Shown in pieces: positions 52,791 through 63,371 of a stretch of 64,000 nucleotides of DNA. The notes under the pieces are model-generated. The model searched no databases, was not told the origin of the DNA, and saw nothing but the letters and a program-made list of their open reading frames with translations. The DNA is from Hydrogenovibrio sp. JE_KL2 (GTDB lineage: Bacteria; Pseudomonadota; Gammaproteobacteria; Thiomicrospirales; Thiomicrospiraceae), in the NCBI RefSeq assembly GCF_009296185.1, contig NZ_WBJR01000001.1, positions 1 to 64,000 on the forward strand, given 5' to 3'. Made by a program: the position numbers and the translations under genes. Each line of letters begins with the position of its first letter. Position 1 is the stretch's first letter.

Positions 52791-53051
52791 ATGAAGACTT
52801 TTGCATTAGTTTTGGGGGTGTTGTTTTCCTCTTTAGCGTTTGCGTCACCAGTGAATATCAATAGTGCTTCAGCGGAGAAAATTGCTACAAGTTTAAATGG
52901 TATCGGGCAGAAAAAAGCAGAAGCAATTGTGGCGTATCGCAATGAGCACGGTAAATTCATGGCAGTGTCAGATTTGGCAAAAGTAAAAGGTATTGGCACT
53001 AAGACTTTGGCAAATAATGAGGCAGATATTCTTTTAGAAGACGCTAAATAA
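52791..53051 (+). CDS. comEA: ComEA-like helix-hairpin-helix DNA-binding protein
   Basis: An 86-residue exported protein with a signal peptide (residues 1-18, cleavage at AFA) and a tandem helix-hairpin-helix domain (VNINSASAEKIATSL, IGQKKAEAIVAYR, VKGIGTKTL). It should bind incoming DNA in the periplasm during natural transformation. AAGGAG precedes the ATG. It is followed by a strong terminator and a ligase remnant. Confidence 0.9.
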   Translation: MKTFALVLGVLFSSLAFASPVNINSASAEKIATSLNGIGQKKAEAIVAYRNEHGKFMAVSDLAKVKGIGTKTLANNEADILLEDAK

Positions 53052-53054
53052 GAA

Positions 53055-53910
53055 ATGCTTTTGCAACTACTAATATCGAACATAAGGAGGCTTTGCCTCC
53101 TTTTTGTTTTTGTAGGGATTGCTGTGCCCTCTGTGGCGCTATCGGAAGCAGTAAAACCTAAAGTTTTGCTCCTTAAGGTATATAAGCCTAATCAAAACAT
53201 TGTCGGCTGGTTGATGAGTGAAAAACTGGATGGTGTTAGAGGTGTATGGGATGGTCATGTACTTCGTTTTAGAAGTGGAAGGGAAATCCATGCGCCAAAG
53301 TGGTTTTTAGAGCAGCTGCCACCATTCGCCGTGGATGGAGAGCTTTGGACTAAGCGAGATGATTTTGAAAATATTTCTTCCTTTGTTCGTCAGAAAACAC
53401 CAGATTATCGTTGGCATCAAATTACCTATAATGTCTTTGACGTGCCTAACCAAGCGGGTGGTTTAGTAGAGCGTCTGTCTGTTTTGGCGCGTTATCTAAA
53501 TCAACATCCTTCTAGCGTTGTGCGTATCATTCCACAGACACGAATTGAGTCCGAGCAGCAATTTAAGAATCATTTACAAAAAGTGCTAAGCCAGAAGGGT
53601 GAAGGTCTTGTTGTTCGTCGCGGAGATGTGCCTTATGAAGTTGGGCGCTCCAGTGATGCGTTAAAAGTGAAGCCGTTTAAGGATGACGAGTGTGAAGTAG
53701 CCGGGAACGGGAAAATATAAAGGTGAGTTAGGCGCAATTCAGTGTCGTCTAAAGAATGGTCGTGAGTTTTATATTGGTTCGGGTTTGAAAGATGCGGATA
53801 GAGTTTCTCCGCCCAAAATAGGTCAGCAAATCACCTTTAAATATCAGAAGCTCACGGTGCATGGTGTGCCTCGGCATCCGGTATTTTTAAGGGTGAGATC
53901 CTCAGAGTAA
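53055..53910 (+). pseudogene. Periplasmic ATP-dependent DNA ligase, frameshifted before the OB domain
   Basis: The frame 53055-53720 encodes a signal peptide and adenylation domain with the nucleotidyl-lysine motif SEKLDGVRG, FAVDGELW and EGLVVRRGDVPYE. After DDECEV it runs into a premature stop at 53718-53720. A second frame from about 53701 to a TAA at 53908-53910 encodes the missing OB domain (GKYKGELGAIQC, NGREFYIGSG, PPKIGQQITFKY). About four or five residues expected in between are missing, consistent with a small out-of-frame deletion. The family (H. influenzae-type ligase) is periplasmic. A strong terminator lies in its N-terminal codons, so expression is doubtful. Confidence 0.82.
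53084..53111 (+). terminator. Strong rho-independent terminator after comEA, inside the ligase signal-peptide codons
   Basis: AAGGAGGC (53084-53091) and GCCTCCTT (53095-53102) form a perfect 8-bp stem with a TTT loop, followed by TTTGTTTTTG. It lies 33 bp past the comEA stop but within the first codons of the ligase frame. Confidence 0.85.
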
Positions 53911-53940
53911 AAGTGGCGGAGATGAGCGGGCAGGACTGTG

Positions 53941-53994
53941 AAAATCTACCAGGTTGGGGGTGTATGGCTTAGATACCCCAACCTGGCAGATTTT
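53941..53994. repeat. Dispersed motif copies 9 and 10 as an inverted pair, terminator-like
   Basis: Left arm 53941-53961 (AAAATCTACCAGGTTGGGGG then T) and right arm 53975-53994 (ACCCCAACCTGGCAGATTTT) form a near-perfect 20-bp stem with a 13-nt loop. The A-tract and T-tract at the ends give a bidirectional-terminator look between the convergent ligase remnant and pcm. Confidence 0.85.
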
Positions 53995-54012
53995 AGGAAG
54001 TCTTTACTTGGA

Positions 54013-54172
54013 GAGAGCTTTGCACGAGATGGGCTCACGTATAAAAATGGTTAAAATCCGACTGATTTTCGTTGAAAAACTTGCTAATAGCTAACTATTA
54101 GCTGCGTTATCCGCCTCAACCAGACAAATTTTTCCTCATTTTTCTTACACATCCCTCTTGTGCAAAGCTCTT
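54013..54172. mobile_element. 160-bp palindromic MITE-like element, copy 3
   Basis: Termini GAGAGCTTTGCACGAG (54013-54028) and CTTGTGCAAAGCTCTT (54157-54172), core AATAGCTAACTATT at the centre, length exactly 160 bp. It is in the same orientation as copy 1. It abuts the stop codon of pcm (54173-54175). Confidence 0.9.
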
Positions 54173-54820
54173 TTAGAAAGAAAAGACTTCTTTACCTTCT
54201 GCGTTGATCAGGCTTGGCATGACGGTTTCAAATAGGGTTTCTGTTTCCCATTCAGTGTCACTGACGCGTGTCATTACTTGGCATGTCATCACGGGTGCTG
54301 AGCCTGTGGTGACGACTAGACGTCCACCAAGGTTAAGTTTGTGCTGGTAGGCAACAGGGAGTTCAGATACGGCACCGGTCAATACAATGACGTCGTAGGT
54401 TTTTCCATCATCCCAGTTATGGCTGGCATCGCCAATGGCGAACTCAATATTGTCAAAACGCGTTAATCTGTTTTTAGCGATGTCTTGTAGGCTAGGGAAG
54501 ATTTCTACGGTTGTTACGTTGGCGGCAGATTCGGCTATCAAAGCAGTCATGTAGCCAGAGCCTGTGCCGATTTCTAGAACAGTTTCGTCTTCTTCAATAT
54601 CCACAGCCTGAAGCATGCGCCCTTCGACGCGAGGCGGAAGCATGGTTTGCCCTTCACCAATCGGAAGTTCCAGGTCGCAATAAGCTAAGGCTTGCTGTGA
54701 CTCTGATACGAACTCATGGCGTGGGATCGCCATGAAGAGATCAAGCACTTTAGGATCCAAAACATCCCATGGACGAATTTGCTGTTCAACCATATTGAAG
54801 CGCGCTTGTTCTAAGTTCAT
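54173..54820 (-). CDS. pcm: Protein-L-isoaspartate O-methyltransferase family protein
   Basis: A 215-residue SAM-dependent methyltransferase of the Pcm family, which repairs isoaspartyl residues. The N-terminal MVEQQIRPWDVLDPKVL and PRHEFVSESQQALAY, motif I VLEIGTGSGYMTALIAE and ILTGAVSELP match. The ATG at 54820 follows AGGA by 9 bp. Its stop codon directly touches palindromic element copy 3. This subgroup may not be a true Pcm, since several members are annotated only by family. Confidence 0.85.
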   Translation of the reverse strand: MNLEQARFNMVEQQIRPWDVLDPKVLDLFMAIPRHEFVSESQQALAYCDLELPIGEGQTMLPPRVEGRMLQAVDIEEDETVLEIGTGSGYMTALIAESAANVTTVEIFPSLQDIAKNRLTRFDNIEFAIGDASHNWDDGKTYDVIVLTGAVSELPVAYQHKLNLGGRLVVTTGSAPVMTCQVMTRVSDTEWETETLFETVMPSLINAEGKEVFSF

Positions 54821-55149
54821 AGTTGCATTCCTACCGTGAAATTATGTTAAGCCAACGGGGCTTTGTCGTTAATATTGAATTGTGTTGTTTTACAACGTTC
54901 TAACGTGGCTGATTAAGAATCGGCAAAGCATTATAACGGATTTTTATATGAAAGCCTAGAAGCTGGCGTTGAACTCCATTTCGACAGTAGGTGTTTTTTT
55001 ACTTGAAATTGCTGAAAAAACGATATTTTGGCGCAAGGAAACTGTGCTAAAATTATCTGCTTTTACGAAAGGTCATGACGCTTGCGTTTGTGGTTTTTCA
55101 GTTTAATTTTTGATGTTTGATTTTAACGATAAAGAGTAAGAGTTTAGAC
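54821..55149. promoter_or_regulatory. 329-bp divergent gap pcm-thrS with a candidate extended -10 promoter
   Basis: No gene seen. TG-C-TAAAAT at 55045-55053 is an extended -10 on the plus strand for thrS, about 95 bp before its ATG, with only a weak -35. The long leader may permit regulation of thrS translation, but no clear tRNA-like structure was identified by eye. Confidence 0.35.
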
Positions 55150-57075
55150 ATGCCAATTATTACCTTGCCAGATGGTTCAAAAAGAGAATTTTCCGAAGCT
55201 GTATCTGTGATGCAAATCGCCACGGATATTGGAACGGGACTGGCAAAAGCTACGGTAGCAGGGCGCGTGAATGGTGAGCTTAGAGATGCTAGCGACCTGA
55301 TTACTGAAGATGCAGATGTTCAAATCATTACGCTTAAAGATGATGATGGTGTTCATATTATGCGCCATTCTTGCGCACATCTTTTAGGGCATGCCTTAAA
55401 ACAACTTTATCCAGACGCTAGGATGGCAATCGGTCCAGTTGTTGAAAACGGCTTCTACTATGACGTAGACATGGAAGCGCGCATCTCCTCTGAAGATTTG
55501 GAAAAAATCGAGCTGCGCATGAAAGAGCTGGCTAAAACCAAGTATGAAGTTGTTAAAAAAATGACTTCTCGTGCTGAAGCATTAGAGATTTTCAAAAGCC
55601 GTGGCGAAGACTACAAAATTGAATTGATTGAAGATATGCCAAATGAAACTGAGTTTGGTTTTTACTATCATCAAGAATATATCGATATGTGTCGCGGTCC
55701 GCATGTGCCAAACATGGGTTTCATTAAAGCTTTCAAACTGACACATGTTGCCGGTGCTTATTGGCGTGGTGATTCGGATAATAAGATGCTTCAACGCATC
55801 TATGGTGTGGCTTTCCCAAGCAAAGAGGAGTTGAAAGATTACTTGGTAATGATGGAAGAGGCTGAAAAACGTGATCACCGTAAGCTTGGTAAGCAGTTGG
55901 ATTTATTCCATGTCGATGAGTTGGCACCGGGTATGGCGTTCTGGCATCCAAAAGGCACAACGCTTTATAAAGTGGTCGAAGACTACATGCGTCAGCAGCT
56001 GAATGAAAGTGGTTATCAAGAAGTTCGTACGCCATTGATTATGGATCGCTCTCTTTGGGAGAAATCCGGTCACTGGGACAAATTCAAAGACAACATGTTT
56101 ACCACCGAAACAGAAAACCGTGATTATGCGGTCAAGCCAATGAACTGCCCAGGGCATATTCAAGTGTTTAATCGTGATTTGAGCAGTTACCGCGATTTAC
56201 CGATTCGCTTGGCGGAGTTCGGTTTGGTTCATCGTAATGAACCATCAGGAACATTGCATGGTTTGATGCGTGTGCGCTCGTTTACTCAGGACGATGCCCA
56301 CATTTTCTGTACACCAGATCAAATCAAGCAAGAAGTGCAAGCCTGTATTGACTTGGTATTTAGCACTTATGCAGATTTCGGTTTTGACGACATTCAAGTG
56401 AAGTTCTCGACACGTCCTGAACAGCGTGTAGGTTCGGATGAAGTGTGGGATTTGGCCGAAGCTGCGCTGGAGCAAACGCTGAAAGACGCTAATCTGGAAT
56501 ATGCGCTACAGCCGGGTGAAGGCGCGTTTTATGGTCCAAAAATCGAGTTCCAGTTGAAGGATTGCATTGGTCGTGTTTGGCAGTGTGGAACCATTCAGCT
56601 TGATTTCTCAATGACTCAAGCAGAGCGTTTGAACGCGGTTTATGTTGGTGCTGATAATGAAAAGCATCACCCTGTAATGATTCACAGAGCAATTCTTGGT
56701 TCACTTGAGCGTTTTGTTGGAATTTTGGTTGAGCATTACGAAGGGAAGTTCCCAACTTGGTTGGCTCCGGTTCAATTGGTGCTTGCTTCAATTTCTGAAG
56801 TGCACAACGAATATGTGGCAGATTTTGCAAAAAAATTGAAAAAACATGGATTTAGAGTGCAAACGGACTTGAGAAATGAGAAGGTTGGGTTTAAAATTCG
56901 CGAGCACACTCTACAACGTGTTCCCTATATTTTGGTAGTAGGGGATCAAGAAAAAGCGGATGGCACCGTTAACGTACGTGCCCGAGGTGGAAATAACTTG
57001 GGTAGTTTTACATTTGAACAATTGCTTCAAATGTTATCGGACGACATCGCTAACCTAGGTAGGGTCGTGGAATAA
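55150..57075 (+). CDS. thrS: Threonyl-tRNA synthetase
   Basis: A 641-residue class II synthetase. An N-terminal TGS domain ([11 protein letters not shown]) precedes the editing domain ([12 protein letters not shown], with [10 protein letters not shown]) and the catalytic core ([18 protein letters not shown]). A C-terminal anticodon-binding domain follows. ATG 55150 gives the normal length; the frame from 55117 adds eleven unrelated residues. It starts the thrS-infC-rpmI-rplT block. Confidence 0.97.
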   Translation: MPIITLPDGSKREFSEAVSVMQIATDIGTGLAKATVAGRVNGELRDASDLITEDADVQIITLKDDDGVHIMRHSCAHLLGHALKQLYPDARMAIGPVVENGFYYDVDMEARISSEDLEKIELRMKELAKTKYEVVKKMTSRAEALEIFKSRGEDYKIELIEDMPNETEFGFYYHQEYIDMCRGPHVPNMGFIKAFKLTHVAGAYWRGDSDNKMLQRIYGVAFPSKEELKDYLVMMEEAEKRDHRKLGKQLDLFHVDELAPGMAFWHPKGTTLYKVVEDYMRQQLNESGYQEVRTPLIMDRSLWEKSGHWDKFKDNMFTTETENRDYAVKPMNCPGHIQVFNRDLSSYRDLPIRLAEFGLVHRNEPSGTLHGLMRVRSFTQDDAHIFCTPDQIKQEVQACIDLVFSTYADFGFDDIQVKFSTRPEQRVGSDEVWDLAEAALEQTLKDANLEYALQPGEGAFYGPKIEFQLKDCIGRVWQCGTIQLDFSMTQAERLNAVYVGADNEKHHPVMIHRAILGSLERFVGILVEHYEGKFPTWLAPVQLVLASISEVHNEYVADFAKKLKKHGFRVQTDLRNEKVGFKIREHTLQRVPYILVVGDQEKADGTVNVRARGGNNLGSFTFEQLLQMLSDDIANLGRVVE

Positions 57076-57099
57076 TTTTGGTATCAAGAGGATAAAACC

Positions 57100-57654
57100 A
57101 TCGCAGTTAGAAGAGGACGTGGCAAGCCACAACAAGTAGAGGCGCCTAAAGATAGAATTAATGCAGCTATCACAGAGGCTGAAGTTCGTTTGATTGATGC
57201 AGACGGTGAACAGAAAGGTGTCGTCTCAATAGAAGATGCCCTTGCGGCTGCAAAAGAAGCAGAACTTGACCTAGTGGAGATTTCTGCAAAATCCTCACCG
57301 CCAGTGTGCAGAATTATGGATTATGGGAAGTATCAGTACCAGAAACAGAAAAAAGCACACGAAGCGAAGAAAAAACAAAAACAGGTACAGGTTAAAGAAG
57401 TTAAGTTTCGACCAGGTACCGATATTGGTGATTACCAAGTTAAACTGCGAAATGTTGTGAAATTCTTGGAAAACGGCGACCGAGTGAAAGTCACTATCTG
57501 GTTCCGTGGACGTGAAATTACACACAAAGAATTAGGAATGGCAATGCTTGAGCGTATTCGCGAAGACTTAAAAGAAATCGCGACGGTTGAGCAAATGCCG
57601 AAAATGGAAGGTCGATCACTGCAAATGATGATCGCGCCAAGCAAAAAGGTTTAA
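57100..57654 (+). CDS. infC: Translation initiation factor IF-3, ATC start
   Basis: A 184-residue IF-3, the normal size. It prevents subunit joining and checks start codons. The N-domain [14 protein letters not shown] and C-domain [19 protein letters not shown] are typical. No ATG, GTG or TTG lies at the expected start; ATC at 57100 is in frame 9 bp after AGAGG. Rare AUU/AUC starts in infC allow IF-3 to repress its own translation. The later in-frame codon at 57190 would delete the first 30 residues. Confidence 0.93.
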   Translation: MAVRRGRGKPQQVEAPKDRINAAITEAEVRLIDADGEQKGVVSIEDALAAAKEAELDLVEISAKSSPPVCRIMDYGKYQYQKQKKAHEAKKKQKQVQVKEVKFRPGTDIGDYQVKLRNVVKFLENGDRVKVTIWFRGREITHKELGMAMLERIREDLKEIATVEQMPKMEGRSLQMMIAPSKKV

Positions 57655-57908
57655 TCCAATTTGCACAAAATTTGTTCTTGAGACTGAGTGCTTAAATTTA
57701 AGACTTAAGAATGGGTAGGCTGGTTTCGAGCCGCAACAATCGAAGCAAATACAATAACTGGGGTGAGGTCAAACTCATTACCGGTGCAGCTCATTCAGTG
57801 CTGTTGATTGTAAAAGGGCTTCCCGCAAGGGAGGCAAAATTTAGAAACTGATGAATACGACTTAAAGGTAACCTCTTTAAATCGCTATTCCTTTATGGAG
57901 TTTTAGCA
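57655..57908 (+). promoter_or_regulatory. Structured leader of rpmI-rplT
   Basis: A 254-bp gap without a gene. At 57818-57835 a 7-bp stem closes a GCAA tetraloop (GCTTCCC GCAA GGGAGGC). In E. coli ribosomal protein L20 represses translation by binding a structure between infC and rpmI; this hairpin is a candidate but a pseudoknot was not established. Confidence 0.4.
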
Positions 57909-58106
57909 ATGCCTAAGATGAAATCAAATAAAAGTGCAACTAAGCGCTTTAAAAAAACCGGTTCTGGCGGTTTTAAATGCAAGCAATCGCATCTTCGTCA
58001 TATCTTGACTAAGAAGTCTACCAAGCGTAAGCGTCAACTTCGTGCCGCAGGCATGATTCATGATCACGATGTGGCAATGGTTCGCCGCATGCTTCCATAC
58101 GCGTAA
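57909..58106 (+). CDS. rpmI: Ribosomal protein bL35
   Basis: A 65-residue basic protein, normal length, starting [20 protein letters not shown]. It is a large-subunit ribosomal protein, translated with rplT 11 bp downstream. Confidence 0.97.
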   Translation: MPKMKSNKSATKRFKKTGSGGFKCKQSHLRHILTKKSTKRKRQLRAAGMIHDHDVAMVRRMLPYA

Positions 58107-58117
58107 GGAGATGACAG

Positions 58118-58474
58118 ATGGCAAGAGTTAAAAGAGGCGTAATTGCACGCAGAAGACATAACAAAGTATTAAAAGCTGCTAAAGGTTACTATGGTGCTCG
58201 TCGCAAGGTTTTCCGCGTTGCGAAGCAAGCTGTAATCAAAGCTGGTCAATATGCTTACCGTGACCGTCGTCAGAAAAAACGTCAATTCCGTCGTTTGTGG
58301 ATTGCGCGTATCAACGCTGCAACTCGTATGAACGGAATGACATACAGCCGTTTCATTTCTGGTTTGAACAAAGCTGGAATCGCGGTTGACCGTAAAGTAT
58401 TGTCAGACATCGCTATTCATGACGCTGCTGCTTTCTCTGCAATTGTAGAAAAAGCCAAAGCTGCATTAGCGTAA
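58118..58474 (+). CDS. rplT: Ribosomal protein bL20
   Basis: A 118-residue protein starting [20 protein letters not shown] with the conserved [18 protein letters not shown]-type block. It is needed for 50S assembly and is the regulator of its own operon in E. coli. A ribosome site (AAGGAG) precedes it. A clear terminator follows. Confidence 0.97.
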   Translation: MARVKRGVIARRRHNKVLKAAKGYYGARRKVFRVAKQAVIKAGQYAYRDRRQKKRQFRRLWIARINAATRMNGMTYSRFISGLNKAGIAVDRKVLSDIAIHDAAAFSAIVEKAKAALA

Positions 58475-58491
58475 TTTCTGCAAAACGGAAT

Positions 58492-58519
58492 GAAAGGGGG
58501 CTTTAAGTCCCCTTTTTTT
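58492..58519 (+). terminator. Rho-independent terminator after rplT
   Basis: AAAGGGG at 58493-58499 pairs with CCCCTTT from 58509, followed by a T run to 58519. Confidence 0.9.
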
Positions 58520-58520
58520 C

Positions 58521-59756
<1,236 letters not shown>

Positions 59757-59784
59757 TGGCCTAGCCTGAAATTCGAGATAAAAG

Positions 59785-62175
59785 ATGAAAGTTAGTGAAA
59801 GTTGGTTGAGAGAATGGGTTAACCCTAAGTGGGATACTCAAATCCTAGCGGAAGAATTAAGTTTAGCAGGCCTTGAGGTCGACGAAGTTTGTTCAGTTGC
59901 CCCTGAGTTTTCCAATGTGGTTATTGGGCATGTTTTGTCGGTTGAAAAGCATCCTGATGCAGATAAGCTGAATGTGACCCAAGTAGATGTGGGTGACGGC
60001 GAACCTGTGCAGATTGTTTGTGGTGCAAAAAACGTTGTTGCAGGCATGAAAGCTTGTTGTGCAAAAGTCGGTGCGGTGTTGCCGGGTGAATTCAAAATCA
60101 AAAAGGCAAAGTTGCGTGGTGTTCCTTCACATGGGATGCTGTGTGGTGCAACCGAGATTGGCTTGCCGGATGATGGTGTTGACGGTTTGCATATGTTGCC
60201 GGAAGACGCGCCAATTGGTGTTGATGTCCGTGAATACTTAAGTTTGAACGATGTCATTATTGATGTTGATTTGACGCCGAACCGCGCGGATTGCTTGAGT
60301 GTTGAAGGTCTTGCAAGAGACATTGCCGCCATTAGTGGCGAGCCGATAAAGGTTCCATTTGAGCTGGAACCGATTGCGACAACTGGTGCTTGTCACCAGG
60401 AAATTAAGGTTGAAGAGAATACCGCATGTCCTAAGTACCTAGGGTGTCTGGTGACGGGCTACGATACGGGTGCTCAAACACCAGATTGGATGAAGGCAAG
60501 ATTAGAGCGTTCAGGTATTTCTCCAAAAAGCCTAACGGTTGATATTACCAACTATGTCTTGCTTGAATTAGGGCAACCAATGCATGCCTTTGATGCCGAT
60601 AAGCTTCAAGGTGTCGTCCAAGTTCGTATGGCTAAAGACGGTGAAAAACTGACCACCCTGGATGAAAAAGAGTTGGTATTGCAGAATAATACGTTGGTGA
60701 TTGCTGATGATTCCGGTCCAATTGCATTGGCAGGGATCATGGGTGGCCTTTCATCTGCCGTTTCGGATGCAACCCAGGCGATTTTCTTTGAGTGTGCACA
60801 TTTTGCACCGTTAGCGATTACCGGTCGTGCTAGACAATACGGTTTGCATACGGATTCATCGCATAGATTTGAGCGCGGTGTAGATGCCTTCTTGCCAGAA
60901 AGAGCCATGGCTCGTGCTTTGCAGCTGTTTACTGAAATTGCCGGTGGGCAAGTGTCAGATGTGAAAGCATTGGTCAACGAAGCTGCTTTACACCAACCTA
61001 AGGCGATACAGTTACGACCAGAACGTGTGGAAAAACTGCTTGGGGTGGTTCTGTCAAATGATGAAATCGAGAAAATTTTCCAACGCCTGAACTTCATCGT
61101 AGAAACAAACGATGAAGGCTGGTTGATGACCGCACCGAGTTATCGATTCGATATGGCGATTGAAGCTGACTTGATTGAAGAAATCGGGCGCGTGTATGGT
61201 TACAACAACCTGCCGGAAGTTGAAGTTAATGCGCCGATGCGATTGCCTAAGCTTGAAGAGCAAGAGCAGGAAATGCAATTGATTCGTCAAGTGTTGGTGA
61301 ATAAAGGGTATCATGAAGCGGTGACCTATAGCTTTGTTGAAGAAAACACTCAACAAAAGCTTTTCCCAGAGCAAAAATCGATCTGCTTGCAGAACCCAAT
61401 TTCAGACGATATGAGAGCCATGAGAGTGTCTCTATTACCTGGGCTATTGAGCACAGTCGCTTACAACCAAAACCGTCAACAAAGCCGTTTGCGTTTGTTT
61501 GAAACAGGACTGGTTTTCCTGAGTGAAGATGCCTCTATTGATAGATTGCAGCAAATTCCAATGATTGGCGGTGTAATAGTTGGTTCTGTTTCTGCAACAG
61601 GTTGGTCCGAAGAAGACCGTCCAGTTGATTTTTACGACATGAAGGGGCATGTTGAGAGTCTGCTGGCGCTTAGCCATGTTGCGGATAAAGTTCGCTTTGA
61701 AGCTAAAGTTTTGCCTATTTATCATCCCGGGCAGTCAGCAGTGATGGTGATGGATGGCGAAGAGATTGGCTCCATTGGTCAGTTGCACCCAGGGCATGTC
61801 AAAACTTTGGGGGTTTCCGGCAAAGTGTTTATGTTTGAGATGCGCCTGGATACGATTTCAACGACACGCATTCCAAGCGCGAAAGCAATCTCTAAATTCC
61901 CGATTGTACAACGTGATTTGGCATTCGTCGTTGAGCAATCCTTGCCGGTACAGGCGGTATTGGATGCGTTAGGTGAAGTCTCATCTGAGATCGTTCAATC
62001 TATAGAGTTGTTCGATTTGTATCAAGGCGCTGGTCTTGGTGAAAATCAAAAATCTGTTGCGTTGACAATTAAGCTGCAACATCAAGATAGAACACTTCAG
62101 GATGAAGAAGTTGATGCATTGATGCAACAAATGATTGAAGCAGCAAAACATAAAGTAAGTGCAGAATTAAGATAA
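59785..62175 (+). CDS. pheT: Phenylalanyl-tRNA synthetase beta subunit
   Basis: A 796-residue beta subunit. The N-terminal tRNA-binding (EMAP) domain ([17 protein letters not shown]), the B3/B4 editing region ([18 protein letters not shown]), and the C-terminal anticodon-binding domain ([13 protein letters not shown]) are present in order. Length is normal for gammaproteobacteria. It is followed by ihfA, a conserved order. Confidence 0.97.
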   Translation: MKVSESWLREWVNPKWDTQILAEELSLAGLEVDEVCSVAPEFSNVVIGHVLSVEKHPDADKLNVTQVDVGDGEPVQIVCGAKNVVAGMKACCAKVGAVLPGEFKIKKAKLRGVPSHGMLCGATEIGLPDDGVDGLHMLPEDAPIGVDVREYLSLNDVIIDVDLTPNRADCLSVEGLARDIAAISGEPIKVPFELEPIATTGACHQEIKVEENTACPKYLGCLVTGYDTGAQTPDWMKARLERSGISPKSLTVDITNYVLLELGQPMHAFDADKLQGVVQVRMAKDGEKLTTLDEKELVLQNNTLVIADDSGPIALAGIMGGLSSAVSDATQAIFFECAHFAPLAITGRARQYGLHTDSSHRFERGVDAFLPERAMARALQLFTEIAGGQVSDVKALVNEAALHQPKAIQLRPERVEKLLGVVLSNDEIEKIFQRLNFIVETNDEGWLMTAPSYRFDMAIEADLIEEIGRVYGYNNLPEVEVNAPMRLPKLEEQEQEMQLIRQVLVNKGYHEAVTYSFVEENTQQKLFPEQKSICLQNPISDDMRAMRVSLLPGLLSTVAYNQNRQQSRLRLFETGLVFLSEDASIDRLQQIPMIGGVIVGSVSATGWSEEDRPVDFYDMKGHVESLLALSHVADKVRFEAKVLPIYHPGQSAVMVMDGEEIGSIGQLHPGHVKTLGVSGKVFMFEMRLDTISTTRIPSAKAISKFPIVQRDLAFVVEQSLPVQAVLDALGEVSSEIVQSIELFDLYQGAGLGENQKSVALTIKLQHQDRTLQDEEVDALMQQMIEAAKHKVSAELR

Positions 62176-62228
62176 ATCTACAAGAGTAGTTTATTTACAT
62201 AGAAAATAAATAAGAAGGTAAGGATTGT

Positions 62229-62522
62229 ATGGCATTAACAAAAGCGGATCTTGCCCAAACACTAACTGATACGTTTGGTTTTAATAAACGCGAATCAAAA
62301 GAGCTGGTCGAGCAGTTTTATGCTGAAATGGCAACTGTGCTTGTGAAAGGTGAGCAAATTAAGCTTTCTGGATTTGGCAACTTTGAGCTAAGAGATAAGT
62401 CGGCTCGTCCTGGACGTAATCCTAGAACGGGTGAAGATGTTCCCATTTCAGCAAGAAGAGTGGTAACATTTAAACCAGGTCAGAAATTACGAGCTCGTAT
62501 CGATAACTATGGTAAAGACTAA
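62229..62522 (+). CDS. ihfA: Integration host factor alpha subunit
   Basis: A 97-residue DNA-bending protein that forms a heterodimer with Ihf[13 protein letters not shown] starts it, [21 protein letters not shown] carries the beta-arm with the intercalating proline. It overlaps the MerR gene by 14 bp. Confidence 0.95.
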   Translation: MALTKADLAQTLTDTFGFNKRESKELVEQFYAEMATVLVKGEQIKLSGFGNFELRDKSARPGRNPRTGEDVPISARRVVTFKPGQKLRARIDNYGKD

Positions 62523-62901
62523 ATCGGGTGAATCCCCAAAGCAGTTGGAAATCGAACTTCCAGATAAGAAGTACTTTACCATTGGTGAAGTCAGTGAGTT
62601 GTGCGATTTAAAACCTCATGTGCTTCGTTATTGGGAGCAAGTCTTTCCTCAACTTGAGCCTAGCAAGCGCCGCGGTAGACGTTATTATCAACGCCGCGAG
62701 CTTGAACTGGTTCTTGAAATTAAAACCCTGTTGCACGATCAAGGATTCACCATTCCTGGTGCTAAAGCGCGCTTAAGCCGTGCCGAGCCACCGTCAGATG
62801 TTCATTTCGATAAAGAAGCTGATGGACAAGCCTATCAAAACCTTTTGAACATGAAATCAGATCTTAGAGCCTTTCTCGAACATATTCGCGAAACTTACTA
62901 A
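62509..62901 (+). CDS. MerR-family transcriptional regulator
   Basis: A 130-residue MerR-type protein. Residues 20-60 ([21 protein letters not shown]) form the winged helix-turn-helix, with [19 protein letters not shown] the wing and helix. The C-terminal part is short and has no cysteine cluster, so it is not a metal sensor of the MerR/CueR kind. Its location after ihfA is conserved in gammaproteobacteria and its signal is unknown. A tRNA-Pro gene often following here is absent. Confidence 0.88.
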   Translation: MVKTKSGESPKQLEIELPDKKYFTIGEVSELCDLKPHVLRYWEQVFPQLEPSKRRGRRYYQRRELELVLEIKTLLHDQGFTIPGAKARLSRAEPPSDVHFDKEADGQAYQNLLNMKSDLRAFLEHIRETY

Positions 62902-62963
62902 TAGTTTGCCAATTTCTCGCCTATAAAGCCGGTTCCAACAGCTTGTAAAGATTTTATCAGTCC

Positions 62964-62984
62964 ATAACGGGATACCGTTATAAT
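62964..62984 (+). promoter_or_regulatory. Candidate promoter with overlapping dyad upstream of the DUF3392-like gene
   Basis: TATAAT at 62979-62984 is overlapped by the dyad ATAACGG-GATA-CCGTTAT (62964-62981). It could be an operator on a -10 box; the -35 is not clear. Confidence 0.35.
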
Positions 62985-63026
62985 GTCCAAATACTCGTTT
63001 AATGGTAATAAAACTAGGAGAGTGGT

Positions 63027-63371
63027 TTGGATCCGGTTCTTGCTTATGTAGTAAAACTCTTGGTTGGGTTGTCAGGCTTGATGCGCCCTTATCTTTCAGA
63101 AATTGGTCTGTCCATGGTTGCGACTTTGTTGGTGATTTATGGCAATGACATCAGCCTGTTTGTTAAGCAGCAAATAGGTTCATTGAAATACTTTCTACGA
63201 TTAACTTTATTTGTGCTGTTTTGTGCGATTGGCTTTGGAATTATCACGGCTTATTTAACGCCCTTATTTGTCAGTTGGTTGTCTCATATCAGTAACGTTT
63301 GGCTCGGTATTGCCGTTATTGTGACTTACTATATCATTGGTTTATTGGCACAGAAGAAGGGACTGATTTAG
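63027..63371 (+). CDS. Small DUF3392-like membrane protein
   Basis: A 114-residue protein with three likely helices (residues 10-45, 55-78, 88-108). It resembles the DUF3392 family of unknown function found in gammaproteobacteria. The start is TTG at 63027 with AGGAG 7-8 bp upstream. It ends directly against greB. Confidence 0.7.
   Translation: MDPVLAYVVKLLVGLSGLMRPYLSEIGLSMVATLLVIYGNDISLFVKQQIGSLKYFLRLTLFVLFCAIGFGIITAYLTPLFVSWLSHISNVWLGIAVIVTYYIIGLLAQKKGLI

Noticed and set aside
59838-60332. 164-aa Ser/Thr-rich minus-strand frame in pheT
   Set aside because: Antisense shadow of a strongly conserved gene.
62902-63026. tRNA-Pro gene after the MerR gene
   Set aside because: This position often carries tRNA-Pro in gammaproteobacteria, but no cloverleaf or CCA-type end is present.
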